Origin: Triticum aestivum
Lineage: Eukaryota > Streptophyta > Magnoliopsida > Poales > Poaceae
NCBI RefSeq assembly: GCF_018294505.1
Contig: NC_057809.1
Span: 418,985,485 to 419,049,484, forward strand
Reading direction: 5' to 3'
DNA length: 64,000 nt
Part shown: piece by piece, positions 13,639 to 27,384 of the stretch
Layout: each line of letters begins with the position of its first letter
Numbering within the stretch: the stretch's first letter is position 1
The notes under the pieces: model-generated
What the model saw: only the letters and a program-made list of their open reading frames with translations
What the model was told of the DNA's origin: nothing
Databases searched by the model: none
Position numbers and translations under genes: made by a program

Positions 13639-15230
13639 TGATACGTCTCCAACGTATCTATAATTTTTGATTTCTCCATGCTATATTATCTACTGTTTTG
13701 GACATTATTGGGCTTTATTATCCACTTTTATATTATTTTTGGGACTAACCTATTAACCGGAGGCCCAGCCCAGAATTGTTGTTTTTTGCCTGTTTTAGGG
13801 TTTCGAAGAAAAGGAATATCAAATGGAGTCCAAACGGAATGAAACCTTCGGGAACGTGATTTTCTCACTGAATACAACTCAGGAGACTTGGACCCTACGT
13901 CAAGCCAATTAACAGGAGGCCACGAGGTAGGGGGCATGCCTGCCCGGCTGCCCCCCCAGGCGCACCCTCCACCCTCATGGGCCCCCTGTTGCTCCACCGA
14001 CGTACTTCTTCCTCCTATATATATCCACGTACCCCCAAACAATCAGAGACGGGGCCAAAAACCTCATTCCACTGCCGCAACTTTCTGTATCCACGAGATT
14101 CCATCTTGGGGCCTCTTCCGGAGCTCCGCCGGAGGGGGCATCGATCACGGAGGGCTTCTACATCATCATCCAAGCCCCTCCAATGAAGTGTGAGTAGTTT
14201 ACTTCAGACCTACGGGTCCATAGTTAGTAGGTAGATGGCTTCTTCTCTCTTTTTGGATCTCAATACAATGTTCTCCCCCTCTCTCGTGGAGATCTATTCG
14301 ATGTAATCTTCTTTTTGCGGTGTGTTTGTTGAGATCGATGAATTATGGGTTTATGATCCAGTCTATCTATGAATAATATTTGAATCTTCTCTGAATTCTT
14401 TTATGTATGATTGGTTATCTTTGCAAGTCTCTTCGAATTATCAGTTTGGTTTGGCCTACTAGATTGGTTTTTCTTGCCATGGGAGATGTGCTTAGCTTTG
14501 GGTTCGATCTTGCGGTGTCCTTTCCTAGTGACAGAAGGGGCAGCAAGGCACGTATTGTATTGTTGCCATCGAGGATAACAAGATGGGTTTTTTTTATCAT
14601 ATTGCATGAAACTATCCCTCTACATCATGTCATCTTGCTTAAGGCGTTACTCTACTTTTAACTTAATACTCTAGATGCATGCTGGATAGCGGTCGATGAG
14701 TGGAGTAATAGTAGTAGATGCAGGCAGGAGTCGGTCTACTTGTCTCGGACGTGATGCCTATATACATGATCATACCTAGATATTCTCATAACTATGCTCA
14801 ATTTTGTCAATTGCTCAACAGTAATTTGTTCACCCACCGTAGAATACTTATGCGCTTGAGAGAAGCCACTAGTGAAACCTATGGCCCCCGGGTCACTTTC
14901 TCATCATATCAATCTCCATCACTTTATTATTGCTTTGCTTTTACTTTGCCTTTTACTTTGCACTTTGCATCTCTGTACCAAAAATACCAAAAATATTATT
15001 TATCATCTCTATCAGATCTCACTTTCGTAAGTGACCGTGAAGGGATTGACAACCCTTAAGCGCGTTGGTTGCGTTGAGCTATTGTTTTTGTGTCAGTACG
15101 AGGGACTCGTGTGGAGCCTCCTACTGGATTGATACCTTGGTTCTCAAAAACTGAGGGAAATACTTACGCTACTTCGATGCAAAATCCTCTCCTCTTCGTG
15201 GAAATCCAACGCAGTGCTCAAGAGGTAGCC
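13639..15230 (+). repeat. 5' LTR of the Sabrina-like element
   Basis: The LTR runs TGATACGTCTCC ... AAGAGGTAGCC; the terminal CA of the partner LTR is changed to CC. A TATA-like run (TATATATATCC, about 14016-14026) precedes the presumptive transcription start. The two LTRs differ by many substitutions and small indels, so this insertion is clearly older than element 3. Confidence 0.8.
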
Positions 15231-15241
15231 AGAACAATTTC

Positions 15242-15259
15242 TGGCGTCGTTGCCGGGGA
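15242..15259 (+). other. Primer-binding site, tRNA-Asp type
   Basis: The 18 bases TGGCGTCGTTGCCGGGGA lie 11 bases after the left LTR. They complement the 3' end of plant tRNA-Asp with one change (GTC for GCC). This supports the LTR boundary and orientation. Confidence 0.75.
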
Positions 15260-15400
15260 GTCTGCGCAAAAGTCAACATACCAAGTACCCATCACAATCC
15301 CTATCTCCTGCATTACATTATTTGCCATTTTCCTCTCGTTTTCCACTCCCCCACTTCACCCTTGCTGTTTTATTCGCCTTCTCTCTCTATCCTTCCTATC

Positions 15401-18400
15401 TGTCAGGACCCCGATTCCAAGTCACATTGATCTAGCCGGTAACACCTCATATCACTTCGCGGCCTCACGCACGGTATTCCCACGGGTGTCGCCTTGCCAT
15501 GGCACAGGATCATTTGCGCCTTTTGGCTCACGTATATGATAGTGTCGCTAGCATCCATATGACAGAGAACCCGGGCCGACATGACTAGTCGTGAACCCAA
15601 AGTGGCACTAACTTACGGGGACAGGCATACATGAATCAACATCGAGCATGTCGGTCAGCAGCGTGTGAATCCGGGCTGTAGCACTGGGCTAACAGGATCC
15701 GGTGAACCGGGCTGTAGCAGGCTAGGCAGGACTCCGGATGTCACCGCGTGACATTTCCCCGAAGGGACAGACACAGGAATGAAGCGAGTCACATGCCGGC
15801 CAGTCAAGTGTTCCGGAGCAGTAGTGCTGGGCTAGCAGGACTCCGGTGAATAGGGCTGTAGCGGACTACTATGGCTCATGGAAGCACAAGACTACATTTC
15901 CCCATAAGAGAGGCTACCAAGGGTAAACAACTAGGTTGTCGGATCCCACACATACTAAGCATTTCAGTCATACACACAATATGCTCTATATGTGCAATAC
16001 AACATGGCATCACAACAAGACTCTACGACTCAGAGTATTTATTCATTAGGCTCCGAGGAGCGAGATATTACAAACATGGGTCTCATGACCCAACAATCAT
16101 AGCATACAAATCAAAGCACATGGGGAAGCTTAACATGTCTGAGTACAAACATCTACAAATGAAAAAGGTTGAGAAGCTTGACTATCCACCAGATCCTGCC
16201 GAGGGCACAAGATCGTAGCTGAGGTATCAAGCTAAACGTCGAAGTCCACACGGAACTACTAGCGAGACTGACGTCTCTCTACAAAACATAAAATAGGCAA
16301 TCGTGAGTACAAATGTACCCAGCAAGACTTACATCAAAACTAGCTACATATGCATCGGTATCAACAAAGAGGGGTAGTGGAATTTAACTGCAGCAAGCCA
16401 GCTTTGACTCAGTGGCTAACCTGAACTACGACTGCAAGCAACTCTTTTGAGGTGGCGCACGCGAGTCCACATATTCACCATACCAATACACCGCTATGGA
16501 TCCGCTCCCGTCTCCCTGCGAGAACGCCATCCATAGCACTCACACTTATCTTGCGCATTTTAGAGTATCCACTTTCACTTGTCTATGAACTATGCAAGGG
16601 GTCCAAGTTTCCATATCCGAGGAATCCGGCTATTCGAATAGATAATGATAATCCTGCAGGGGTGTACTTCTTCACACACGCTCTCGCCACTTACCACCAT
16701 GTACACATCATGTATCTCGGCAACCTTCAAGCGGAAGTCTGGCGAGGGAGTCATCCACGACCTGACTAACCAACAAGTCTCTAGTCCATGTTTGTCGCCT
16801 ATTCGGGTTCCATCCGCAAGGAGATCCGGCTGGGGTGTCGCTCACGGCTCCAAATGATGTGAGCAGGTTTCCCAAGCCCACCATCCGGGTGCCACTTGGT
16901 ACACCGGGCCACTGTGCCTAGTCTGCCCCAAGCCCAGCTATACCAGGTGCCACTTGGTAGACTACTAACGCTACCTACAAACACCAGAAACTAGTTGCAA
17001 CTCCTGGACAGAGATCAGGTTGATTAATAAGTCGAGAGAGCTTGGAGCGCCTAGAGCCCAATGTGTGGTAGTAACTGTTTATGGATCACAAACACAGAAC
17101 TTAGTTCCTGAGGACGGCTGCAATGAGACAACCCACCATGTACTCCTACATGGCCTCTCACTGCTACCTTTACCAAATCGTGTTCACACACTTAGCTCTC
17201 AACAATAGGACATGTTCACCATCTTCCAATTCATCCCCGATGAATCGGACCTGACTCAACTCTAAGCAGTAGCAGGCATGACAAACAAGCATGAATGAGT
17301 AGGCACATCAGGGCTCAAACAACTCCTACTCATGCTAGTGGGTTTCATCTATTTATTGTGGCAATGACAGGTCATGCAGGGGAAAGGGGTTCAGCTACCG
17401 CAGCATGTAATAGTTGAATCGATGTTGTCCTAATGCAGTAAAAGAGAGCAGGTGTGAGAGAGTGGGATTGTATAGGAATGAACAAGGGGGTTTTGCTTGC
17501 CTGGCACTTCTGAAGATAGTATAGCTCTTCATCGGTGTAATCGAACTCATCCTCGGAACCACGTCTATAGAGAGGGGACAAATACCGGCAACAGAGAAAG
17601 AAACACAATCAATGCAATGCACAATATGATGCATGATCATGACATGGCAATAATGTTATGATTTGCACTAATGCATCTAGCAACAATTTAAATGAAGTCC
17701 ATATGGACCAAGGGTTCATATGCAAACTCCATATTTAGCATTTAAAATGCCATTATCATGTTTTCACTTATACAGTGGGTATAGGTTGGTTTATCATGCA
17801 TGAAAGTAGCATAAATGGATAAATTGTATTTTTCTGATAATTTTTCATATATAAAACTTTTCATTTGGAGTTACGGTTTAATTTCTATGATTTTTCAAAG
17901 TTTTGGATATTTTCTGAAATTTCCTGGATTATTTTTAATCTAGAAAATTATTAACTGCATCAGCATTGTGCAAGCATGACGTCAGGGAGTCAACTGAGGC
18001 TGACTAGGTCAAACCTGACCAGTGGGTCCCAGTGGTCAGCGACTCAATGGCTAATCTAAATTAAAATTAAGCTAAACTAATTAGTAAGGGGGTTGGCCCC
18101 ACATGTCAGTGTCTCAACTGCTTAATAGGGTAATTAGCACTAATATTTTGCCTAACCTAAATTTAAACTGGGGTGGGGCCCATGTGTCAGTGAGATAGAG
18201 AGTTAACAGGGGGTTATTTAACTTAACCCGTGTTTTAAACACCAGTGGTCCCACATGTCATTGACTCTAGGGGGTTAGTTAGGCGCTAATGACGGTGCCA
18301 CGTCACCAGCCATCGGAGTTGGACGCCGGCGACCAAACCCGGCGGCGGAGGATCACCGGAGTTTCTCGGGACGGCGCTACAGGGGTCGGCTCGACGCGCT

Positions 18401-19678
18401 GGAGGCACCAGAGGGATGCCCATCCTCGCGCGCATCCAGGTGATCACGCGGGAGGCTGCGGGGTGGCCGGGAGCAGCATCGGCGGTGAGCGAGGAGGTCA
18501 CCGGAGCTATGGCTCCATGGGTGCGAGGACTGCAGCGCGCTAGCGAGCGAGCTGATGGCCGCATTGGGCTCCTGGGAGGTCCCTGAACATGCTTGCGTTC
18601 TAGGGTTAGCCAGGCGGGGCTGCTACCGACGGTGATGATAGAAGCAGCGCTGCCGAGCTTCGGTGATGGTGAGGAATGTCAGTACGGCATGGGGGCGAGC
18701 AAATAGAGAGAGGGGAGATGCGGTGGAGCTCACAGCGCATCCGATGGCGTCCTCGGTGAGGTCGGGGACGGTTGGGTTGCTGCGAATCGACAAGGACAGC
18801 CGTTGGTGCAGAGGACGAAGACGGCGTCGATGGCGTCCATGTTGTGCTCCTCTGGTTGCTATCGACGATGGGGACGCGTACGAGGTCGGCGCAGAGCTCC
18901 CGAGCATGGCAGCGCGATGAGGGGATGGCGATGACCACGCGAGCGGCAGCGGCGGCCGGTGGGGCTGTCGGTGGTCGCGTGGAGTAGGGCTAGAGAGGGA
19001 GAGAGGCACCAGAGAGATGGGGGTGAGAGGGAAGGTGCTGGGCGTCTCCAGGCGCGTCGGATCGGAGTGGGGAGGAAGCAGGAGGTGGAAGCGGGAGGTG
19101 GCTTCGCCTCCTGTGCGTGCGCCACACCGTCGTCCTCCTCACAAAGGAAGGAGACTACTAGCGCCTGGCTCTGGTGGGCTGGGCCGTGCTGGGCCGTGTC
19201 AGGTGAGCGCCAGGTAAGCCGTATCTCTCTCCTCTGACTTTTATTTCTTTTTTCTATTTTCTGACATTTGTTTCTGATTTAGTAAAATACTAAATCAATT
19301 TTAAACTTCATGAAAATAATTGTGTCAACTAAGTAGACTTATACAAAGCCACACAACAATTTTTAGAATTATTGAACATATATTTATATATATAATAAAT
19401 ATAAATCCAATTCAAGTAGTTATTGAATTAATTTCAAATGCCCAAAATAAATATTTATGAAACTCCAAAAATATTGGTTTGAATTTTACCTCTTGCCAAT
19501 ATTTTTACAGAATAACAGGAACATTTCCTTGGACTCATTTGAAAAGATTTTTAACGTTGATTATTTCTGAAGTGATTTCTGAGGGTTTTAACTAACCTCA
19601 ATTCAACTTTCAGAAGTTAGACATGATGCATGGATGCTCTCTTATGCAACTATTGCAAACAATTCTAGGGCTGTGACA
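15401..19678 (-). repeat. 3' LTR of element 2 (left copy)
   Basis: The left copy runs TGTCAGGACCCCGATTCC ... AGGGCTGTGACA on the + strand. Compared with the right copy it carries about 34 extra bases near 18297-18330 and extra bases near 19085-19105, plus scattered substitutions, so the pair has diverged for much longer than the LTRs of element 3. The GC-rich block 18280-19200 yields only compositional ORFs. Confidence 0.85.
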
Positions 19679-19692
19679 ACTCACCCCCACTA
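19679..19692 (-). other. Polypurine tract of element 2
   Basis: The minus strand reads TAGTGGGGGTGAGT immediately before the LTR. The same tract adjoins the LTRs of elements 1 and 3. It primes plus-strand DNA synthesis in this class of element. Confidence 0.75.
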
Positions 19693-22600
19693 AACAAGAA
19701 TCTCGTCTCGAGATTCAAGTCGTGAGGTAGGAAGACAAAGCGACACAAGCTAACACAATCTTCACGATCCAAATGTCCTTCTCGAGGATGTTGATTCATT
19801 GCTTCATATTGACCTTGACGTCTTTGCTTTCGAGATCTTCATCCAACATGATGACGACAGAAGGAAACTCTACATGAAACGATTTCCTCGAAGAACGAGC
19901 ACTCAAGATCAACTCATGGAGTGAGACGTTGAAACATCTCTTGAGTTGGGACACAAAACATACATCAAGACGGATGGATAGTAACGGATGGTGAAGTTCG
20001 ATTTGGTAGGCAACTATTCCACGCTTAAGAAGATGGCGGATGGGTTCAAAGTAGCGAGGAGATAATTACCACGATTCCATAATGTGGCACCCTAGAGGAG
20101 GTGACTCGTAGGATTATTCCCTTAAGTGGCAAAAAGAATTACTTTTGATCCATAGATCATTGAAACTCTTCATACCATCCTGAGGCAATTCTTAATGGAA
20201 CGTTTGAAGGAGTTCGAAAGAATGACATACTCGGGCTAGGGTGGACGATGTGGACTACCTTGTTGAAGACAACGTAATGGATGATTTTGCTTATCATCGG
20301 AGATGGATGGGACCCATGGTAAGCCCGCTTTTGAAGATGATCCTGGACAACAATTACTGGGGTGCAAGCTGGGAATAAAATGCAAATGCTGGGAATGACC
20401 CAACCATCATATCTGCCTGAGATTCAGATCTGGTTGGTAACAGGATATCTCAGACAGCATGTCTGGAAAAGAAAGGTAGCAACACAAATCGACGGGATGG
20501 CGTTGCGAGATTCTCGAGAATGAACTACGATAGCAAGCTCCAAAACATGAGCTGGTTCTGCTACAAACATGTGAACATGCTGTCCCCGACAAGCATGACC
20601 ACATGGTAGTCTTACAACAAAACACTACCGAGTTCTAGTTGGGAACCATCATCGAGGATATTGGAATCTTGTACATGAACTAGTATTCGCACATCAACTC
20701 TTTTTTCTTGAACAAATTAATCAGTGGCTTGGTGTGCTAGGAACACATATGGAGTGGAGGCGGCCAACCTATCAAACCATAGAGCACTTCGCACGTGCAT
20801 GACTAACTTGGGATGATTCCAGAGGAGGCAAAAATAAACTCTCTTGAATTCACGGCGGCAACTTGCATCAAATGCACATGAATTAGAGGAAGTCACTTCT
20901 TTCATCCAAACATATGCTTCATGAGATAGCATGAAGAAATGCTTTCAAAAGTTTCCAACACTAGCTTAATGTTCAACATGAATCATGGAGGAGATAAAGA
21001 CGTTGTCGATGGGCTCGACAACAATTTATCAAGATTTCCATAAGATGGGGTTACATGGTTATGTGAACAATATGATAGCATTGATCAGACCAAAGGATGT
21101 AATGATGTATGCTCGAGGGATCAACCACAAGTAAGACAACATTACGACATCGTTGGTACTGATTTGATTTGGTGATAGCCCATACTCAAATCAAAGTTTT
21201 GATAACACAGTAGGTCCAACAACTGATCACAGGGACCAATTGATAAAGATACCATCTTTCGTCAACTAACACACAAACACATGGATATCCTTTTGGAACG
21301 AACTAAGTTAGGCAAGCTTTTATCTTCCAACTCTCCAAGTTGTTGTTTGGCTTAACCAACTAGCTCAGGGGTATCCAACACAGATTCTTAGAGAAGGAGT
21401 GGTTTATGGAAAAAACAACTTGATCACGAACTCCACATAGCAGTCAGGTGATAACCTAGTAATACTTCCGAGAAGATATTCGAAAAATCATGAACCACCG
21501 AAATGTTATTAATCTCGAGAGCAATCTTGCTTCTAAGGCAAGATGATATGATCAAATAAGCAAGGATTGGCACTATCCTAACTCATTGATCGAAAGGTGC
21601 ACTGGAAAAAAGGCTAGGTAGCACGATCGACCTTAGGGTGATGATTCAAAAATCAACACGCTAAGAATGAGGTTATTGGCCATTAATCACCAAGCAATGG
21701 GGTTGCTAGGAGTATTGATTTCACACACCACGATTCACTTGTCGGTATTCCGGTTACAATAACACGGAGACCTAGCAATGAACGATGATGGCGAGAAGTA
21801 TCACTATATCAAGAGTTCATAGGAGGTGGTGCAATTCCCATGACAACCTTGACATCAAGACGGTGATACTTCAGGGTAGAACAAAATCAAAAGCTGGATT
21901 GGCATTTTGATCTGCGAAATACAACTACTTTGACCCAATCCTGGATATGGGTGAGGTACTGGAGTTTGTTTCTCCTAGTCATTCTGGAATAGAATGGCTT
22001 GATGGACCACAAGAATAATAGACAATGAAAAACACGATGGCACAACTATTCCTGACTATCACTTGATAGACGGAGGTCAGGGTATAACTAAAGAGGGATA
22101 ACTCAAAGGAACATATGTTTTTCTGAGTTATGGATGCATAAACTAGTATGTCCAGCGAAGCTCAACATTTCTTCCAGATAACCCATGCGGAAAGGGTAGA
22201 ATTGGCAGATTCATAATATAACATAGACCTCATCAAGAGCACTCTTATTGCGATCCTTTCGTTCAAGACGAACGTCTGCCATGGATGGTTCACGGTATTG
22301 GAAGAATGATATACCACGGACCTCGATGACTATCACAAGGTTACTAATATCCTAAAGGAACTAGCAAACACTATCAACATGAAGTAAGTAGGGTGAATCT
22401 CGGGTTCAAGAACCTAGGAATAGAATACCTACTACTAAATGGCATCACGAGATGCTTTCAAGAATGGTGGCCAGAATCATCACACTGGGAACACAAAACA
22501 TGGCTAGATTACTAGGTGACTCCCTAAAGCGCCTAGGGTCATAATAATAGCTCCAACATATATGTCGAGGCAACAGAGTACCTCAACTCACCGATTAGTG

Positions 22601-23059
22601 TGATTAATCTGGCCCAAATGGACATCAGGAACATGGAGGAATGATTGCAAGTGCATCAGACTATCTAGAATCCTGGGATGACTCGGACAGCATAATGGTT
22701 GTAAATGCTCAAAAAATATTTGAGACATCCTGCAAAATAGTGGCATGACCACTCAACATCACAATATCAATGTTCTGAGGCCAACTATGAACATACAGAA
22801 GTAATAGTAACTGAACTGAGCCTTGATTCCATCAATCCTACAAGTCTATGGATTAGTAACACGTGATCCTGATAGAAAGATGAGAAGCCTAGTTCTTAAT
22901 CCCCGTAGAAGAGAAAAGGGTGACTCAGTTCAGAGGGCATGAGGTATAAGGAGTAAAAAGAGCCTTACGTTCCATCCCACAATCAATTCCCTTATATAAC
23001 TAAAGCATTTCTAGACACAACTTCGACCAGTTTGGCTTGGTAATCCCACAGGCAGTCAG
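19693..23059 (-). pseudogene. Decayed pol relic and leader of element 2
   Basis: Minus-strand fragments of a gypsy polyprotein are visible but no frame is open for long. The RNase H stretch near 20400-20640 contains PDLNLRQ, which is intact in element 3, and the polyprotein end adjoins the polypurine tract. The last ~250 bases before the primer site (about 22850-23059) align closely with the leader of element 3, including GTAACACGTGATCCTGATAG and AAGGAGTAAAAAGAGCC. No gag motif or zinc knuckle was found. Confidence 0.7.
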
Positions 23060-23071
23060 GCTCTGATACCA
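23060..23071 (-). other. Primer-binding site of element 2, initiator tRNA-Met type
   Basis: The minus strand reads TGGTATCAGAGC four bases after the LTR end, the canonical plant initiator-Met primer site. Confidence 0.85.
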
Positions 23072-23075
23072 AAGC

Positions 23076-26000
23076 TGTCACGACCCCGATTCCAAGTCAC
23101 ATCGATCTAGCCGGTAACACCTGATATCACTTTGCGACCTCACGCACGGTATTCCCACGGGTGTCGCCTTACCATGGCCCGGGACCGTTTGCGCCTTTTG
23201 GCTCACGTATATGATAGTGTCGCTAGCATCCATATGACAGAGAACCCGGGCCGACATGACTAGTCGTGAACCCAAAGTGGCACTAACTTACGGGGACAGG
23301 CATACATGAATCAACATCGAGCATGTTGGTCAGCAGCGTGCGAATCCGGGCTATAGCACTAGGCTAACAGGACTTCGGTGAACCGGGCTGTAGCAGGCTA
23401 GGTAGGACTCCGGATGTCACCGCGTGACATTTCCCAGAAGGGACAAACACAGGAACGAAGCGAGTCACATGTCGGCCAGTCAAGTATTCCGGAGCAGTAG
23501 TGCTGGGCTAGCAGGACTCCGGTGAACCGGGCTGTAGCGGACTACTATGGCTCATGGAAGCACAAGACTACATTTCCCCATAAGAGAGGCTACCAAGGAT
23601 AAACAACTAGGTTGTCGGATCTCACACATACCAAGCATTTCAATCATACACACAATATGCTCAATATGTGCAATATAACATGGCATCACAACAAGACTCT
23701 ACGACTCAGAGTATTTATTCATTAGGCTCCGAGGAGCAAGATATTACAAACATGGGTGTCATGACCCAACAATCATAGCATACAAATCAAAGCACATGCG
23801 GAAGCTTAACATGTCTGAGTACAGACATCTACAAATGAAAAAGGCTGAGAAGCCTGACTATCTACCAGATCCTGCCGAGGGCACAAGATCGTAGCTGAGG
23901 TATCAAGCTAAACGTCGAAGTCCACATGGAACTACTAGCGAGACTGACGTCTCTCTACAAAACATAAAATAGGCAATCGTGAGTACAAATGTACCCAGCA
24001 AGACTTACATCAAAACTAGCTACATATGCATCGGTATCAACAAAGGGGGGGTAGTGGAATTTAACTACAGCAAGCCAGCTTTGACTCAGTGGCTAACCTG
24101 AACTACGACTGCAAGCAACTCTTTTGAGGTGGCGCACACGAGTCCACATATTCACCATACCAATACACCGCTATGGATCCGCTCCCGTCTCCCTGCGAGA
24201 ACGCCATCCATAGCACTCACACTTATCTTGCGCATTTTAGAGTATCCACTTTCACTTGTCTATGAACTATGCAAGGGGTCCAAGTTTCCATATCCGAGGA
24301 ATCCGGCTATTCGAATAGATAATGATAACCCTGCAGGGGTATACTTCTTCACACACGCTCTCGCCACTTACCACCATGTACACATCGTGTATCTCGGCAA
24401 CCTTCAAGCGTAAGCCTGGCGAGGTAGTCGGCCACGACCTGACTAACAAACAAGTCTCTAGTGCAGGTTTATCGCCTATTTGGGTTCCATCCGCAAGGAG
24501 ATCCGGCCGGGGTGTCGCTCACGGCCCCAAACGATGTGAGCAGGGTTCCCAAGCCCACCATCCGGGTGCCACTTGGTACACCGGGCCACTGTGCCTAGTC
24601 TGTCCCAAGCCCACCTGTACCGGGTGCCACTTGGTAGACTACTAACACTACCTACAAACACCAGAAACTAGTTGCAACTCCTGGACAGAGATCAGGTTGA
24701 TTAATAAGTCGAGAGAGCTTGGAGCGCCCAGAGCCCAATGTGTGGTAGTAACTATTCATGGATCACAAACACACAACTCAGTTCCTGAGGACGGCTGCAA
24801 TGAGACAACCCATCATGTACTCCTACATGGCCTCTCACCGCTATCTTTACCAAATCGTGTTCACACACTTTGCTCTCAACAGTAGGACATGTTCGCCACG
24901 TTCCAATTCATCCCCGATGAATCGTACCTGACTCAACTCTAAGCAGTAGCAGGCATGACAAACAAGCATGAATGAGTAGGCACATCAGGGCTCAAACAAC
25001 TCCTACTCATGCTAGTGGGTTTCATCTATTTACTGTGGCAATGACAGGTCATGCAGGGGAAAGGGGTTCAGCTACCGCAGCATGTAATAGTTGAATCGTT
25101 GTTGTCCTAATGAAGTAAAAGAGAGCAGGAGCGAGAGAGTGGGATTGTATCGGAATGAACAAGGGGGTTTTGCTTGCCTGGCACTTCTGAAGATAGTATA
25201 GCTCTTCTTCGGTGTCATCGAACTCATCGTCGGAACCACGTCTATCGAGAGGGGACAAATACCGACAACAGAGAAAGAAACACAAACAATGCAATGCACA
25301 ATATGATGCATGATCATGACATGGCAATAATGTTATAATTTGCACTAATGCATCTAGCAACAATTTAAATGAAGTCCATATGGACCAAGGGTTCATATGC
25401 AAACTCCATATTTAGCATTTAAAATGCCATTATCATGTTTTCACTTATACAGTGGGTATAAGTTGGTTTATCATGCATGAAAGTAGCATAAATGGATATA
25501 TTGGATTTTTTCTGATAATTTTTCATATATAAAACTTTTCATTTGGAGTTACGGTTTAATTTCTATGATTTTTCAAAGTTTTGGATATTTTCTGAAATTT
25601 CCTGGATTATTTTTAAACCATAAAATTATTAACTGTGTCAGCATTGTGCAAGCATGACGTTAGCGAGTCAACTGAGGCTGACCAGGTCAAACCTGACCAG
25701 TGGGTCCCAGTGGTAGCGACTCAATGGCTAATCTAAATTAAAATTAAGCTAAACTAATTAGTAAGGGGGTTTGCCCCACATGTCAGTGTCTCAACTGCTT
25801 AATAGGGTAATTAGCACTAATATTTTGCCTAACCTAAATTTAAACTGGGGCGGGGCCCACGTGTCAGTGAGATAGAGAGTTAACAGGGGGTTATTTAACT
25901 TAACCCGTGTTTTAAACAGCAATGGTCCCACATGTCATTGACTCTAGGGGGGTTACTTAGGCGCTAATGACGGCGACCAAACCCGACGGCGGAGGATCGC

Positions 26001-27309
26001 CGGAGTTTCTCGGGATGGCTCTACAGGGGTCGGCTCAACGCGCTGGAGGCACCAGAGGGATGCCCATCCTCGCGCGCATCCAGGTGATCACGCAGGAGGC
26101 TGCGGGGTGGCCAGGAGCAGCGTCGGCGGCGAGCAAGGCGGTGGTCGGAGCTACGGCTCCACGGGCGCGAGGACTGGAGCGCGCTAGCGAGCGAGCTGAT
26201 GGCCGCGTTGGACTCCTGGGAGCTCCCTGAGCACTCTTGCGTGCTCGGGTTAGCCAGGCGGGGCTGCTACCGACGGTGATGACAGACGCAGCGCTGGCGA
26301 GCTTCGGTGATGGCGGGGAATGTCAGTACGGCATGGGGGCGAGCAAATGGAGAGAGGGGAGATGCGGTGGAGCTCACAGCGCATCCGATGGCGTCGTCGG
26401 TGAGGTCGGGGACAGTCGGGTTGCTGCGAATCGACGAGGACATCCGTTGGTGCAGAGGATGAAGACGGCGCCGATGGCGGCCATGTTGTGCTCCTCTGGT
26501 TACTATCGACGATGGGGACACGTACGAGGTCGGCGCAGAGCTCCCGAGCATGGCAGCGCGACGAGGGGATGGCGATGGCCACGCGAGCGGCAGCGGCGGC
26601 CGGTGGGGCTGTCGGTGGTCGCGTGGAGCAGGGCTAGAGAGGGATAGAGGCACTAGAGAGATGGGGGTGAGAGGGAAGGTGTTGGGCGTCTCCAGGCGCG
26701 TCGGATCAGAGTGGGGAGGAAGCAGGAGGTGGCTTTGCCACCTGTGCGTGCGCCACGCCGTCGTCCTCCTGGCAAAGGAAGGAGACGGCTGGCGCCTGGC
26801 TCTGGTGGGCTGGGCCGTGCTGGGCCGTGTCAGGTGAGCGCCAGGTAAGCCATACCTCTCTCCTCTGACTTTTATTTCTATTTTCTATTTTCTGACATTT
26901 GTTTCTGATTTAGTAAAATACTAAATCAATTTTAAACTTCATGAAAATAATTGTGTCAACTAAGTAGACTTATACAAAGCCACACAACAATTTTCAGAAT
27001 TATTGAACATATATTTATATATATAATAAATATAAATCCAATTCAAGTAGTTATCTAATTAATTTCAAATGCCCAAAATAAATATTTATGAAACTCCAAA
27101 AATATTGGTTTGAATTTTACCTCTTGCCAATATTTTTACAGAATAACAGGAACATTTCCTTGGACTCATTTGAAAAGATTTTTAACGTTGATTATTTCTG
27201 AAGTGATTTCTGAGGGTTTCAACTAACCTCAATTCAACTTTCAGAATTTAGACATGATGCATGGATGCTCTCTTATGCAACTATTGCAAACAATTCTAGG
27301 GCTATGACA
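23076..27309 (-). repeat. 5' LTR of element 2 (right copy)
   Basis: The right copy runs TGTCACGACCCCGATTCC ... AGGGCTATGACA on the + strand and is the partner of 15401-19678. The first bases show a G-to-C change relative to the partner. Confidence 0.85.
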
Positions 27310-27384
27310 CTCTCTTTCTATATTTGCCTCTTTTTGCCCGTTTGCCTTTTGTTTGCTCATGTGTTGGATTGCTTGTTTGTCGCG

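Larger units (their letters stand above)
15401..27309 (-). mobile_element. Gypsy element 2 (non-autonomous, decayed), nested in the Sabrina-like leader
   Basis: Two LTRs (15401-19678 and 23076-27309) flank an internal region of only 3.4 kb. The purine-rich tract lies at 19679-19692 and the initiator-Met type primer site at 23060-23071, giving minus-strand orientation. Flanks CTATC (15396-15400) and CTCTC (27310-27314) match at 4 of 5 bases. Inside are only relics of pol, for example PDLNLRQ on the minus strand near 20420. Gag is not detectable, and the internal region is about 2.6 kb shorter than that of element 3 (6.0 kb), although leader and primer site are shared. I infer a derivative that depended on a coding-capable relative. 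Confidence 0.85.

Noticed and set aside
27265..27384. N-terminal extension of the Sabrina-like gag ORF with a hydrophobic segment resembling a signal peptide
   Set aside because: The extension is encoded by the end of element 2's LTR and leader sequence; the gag start is the ATG at 27385.
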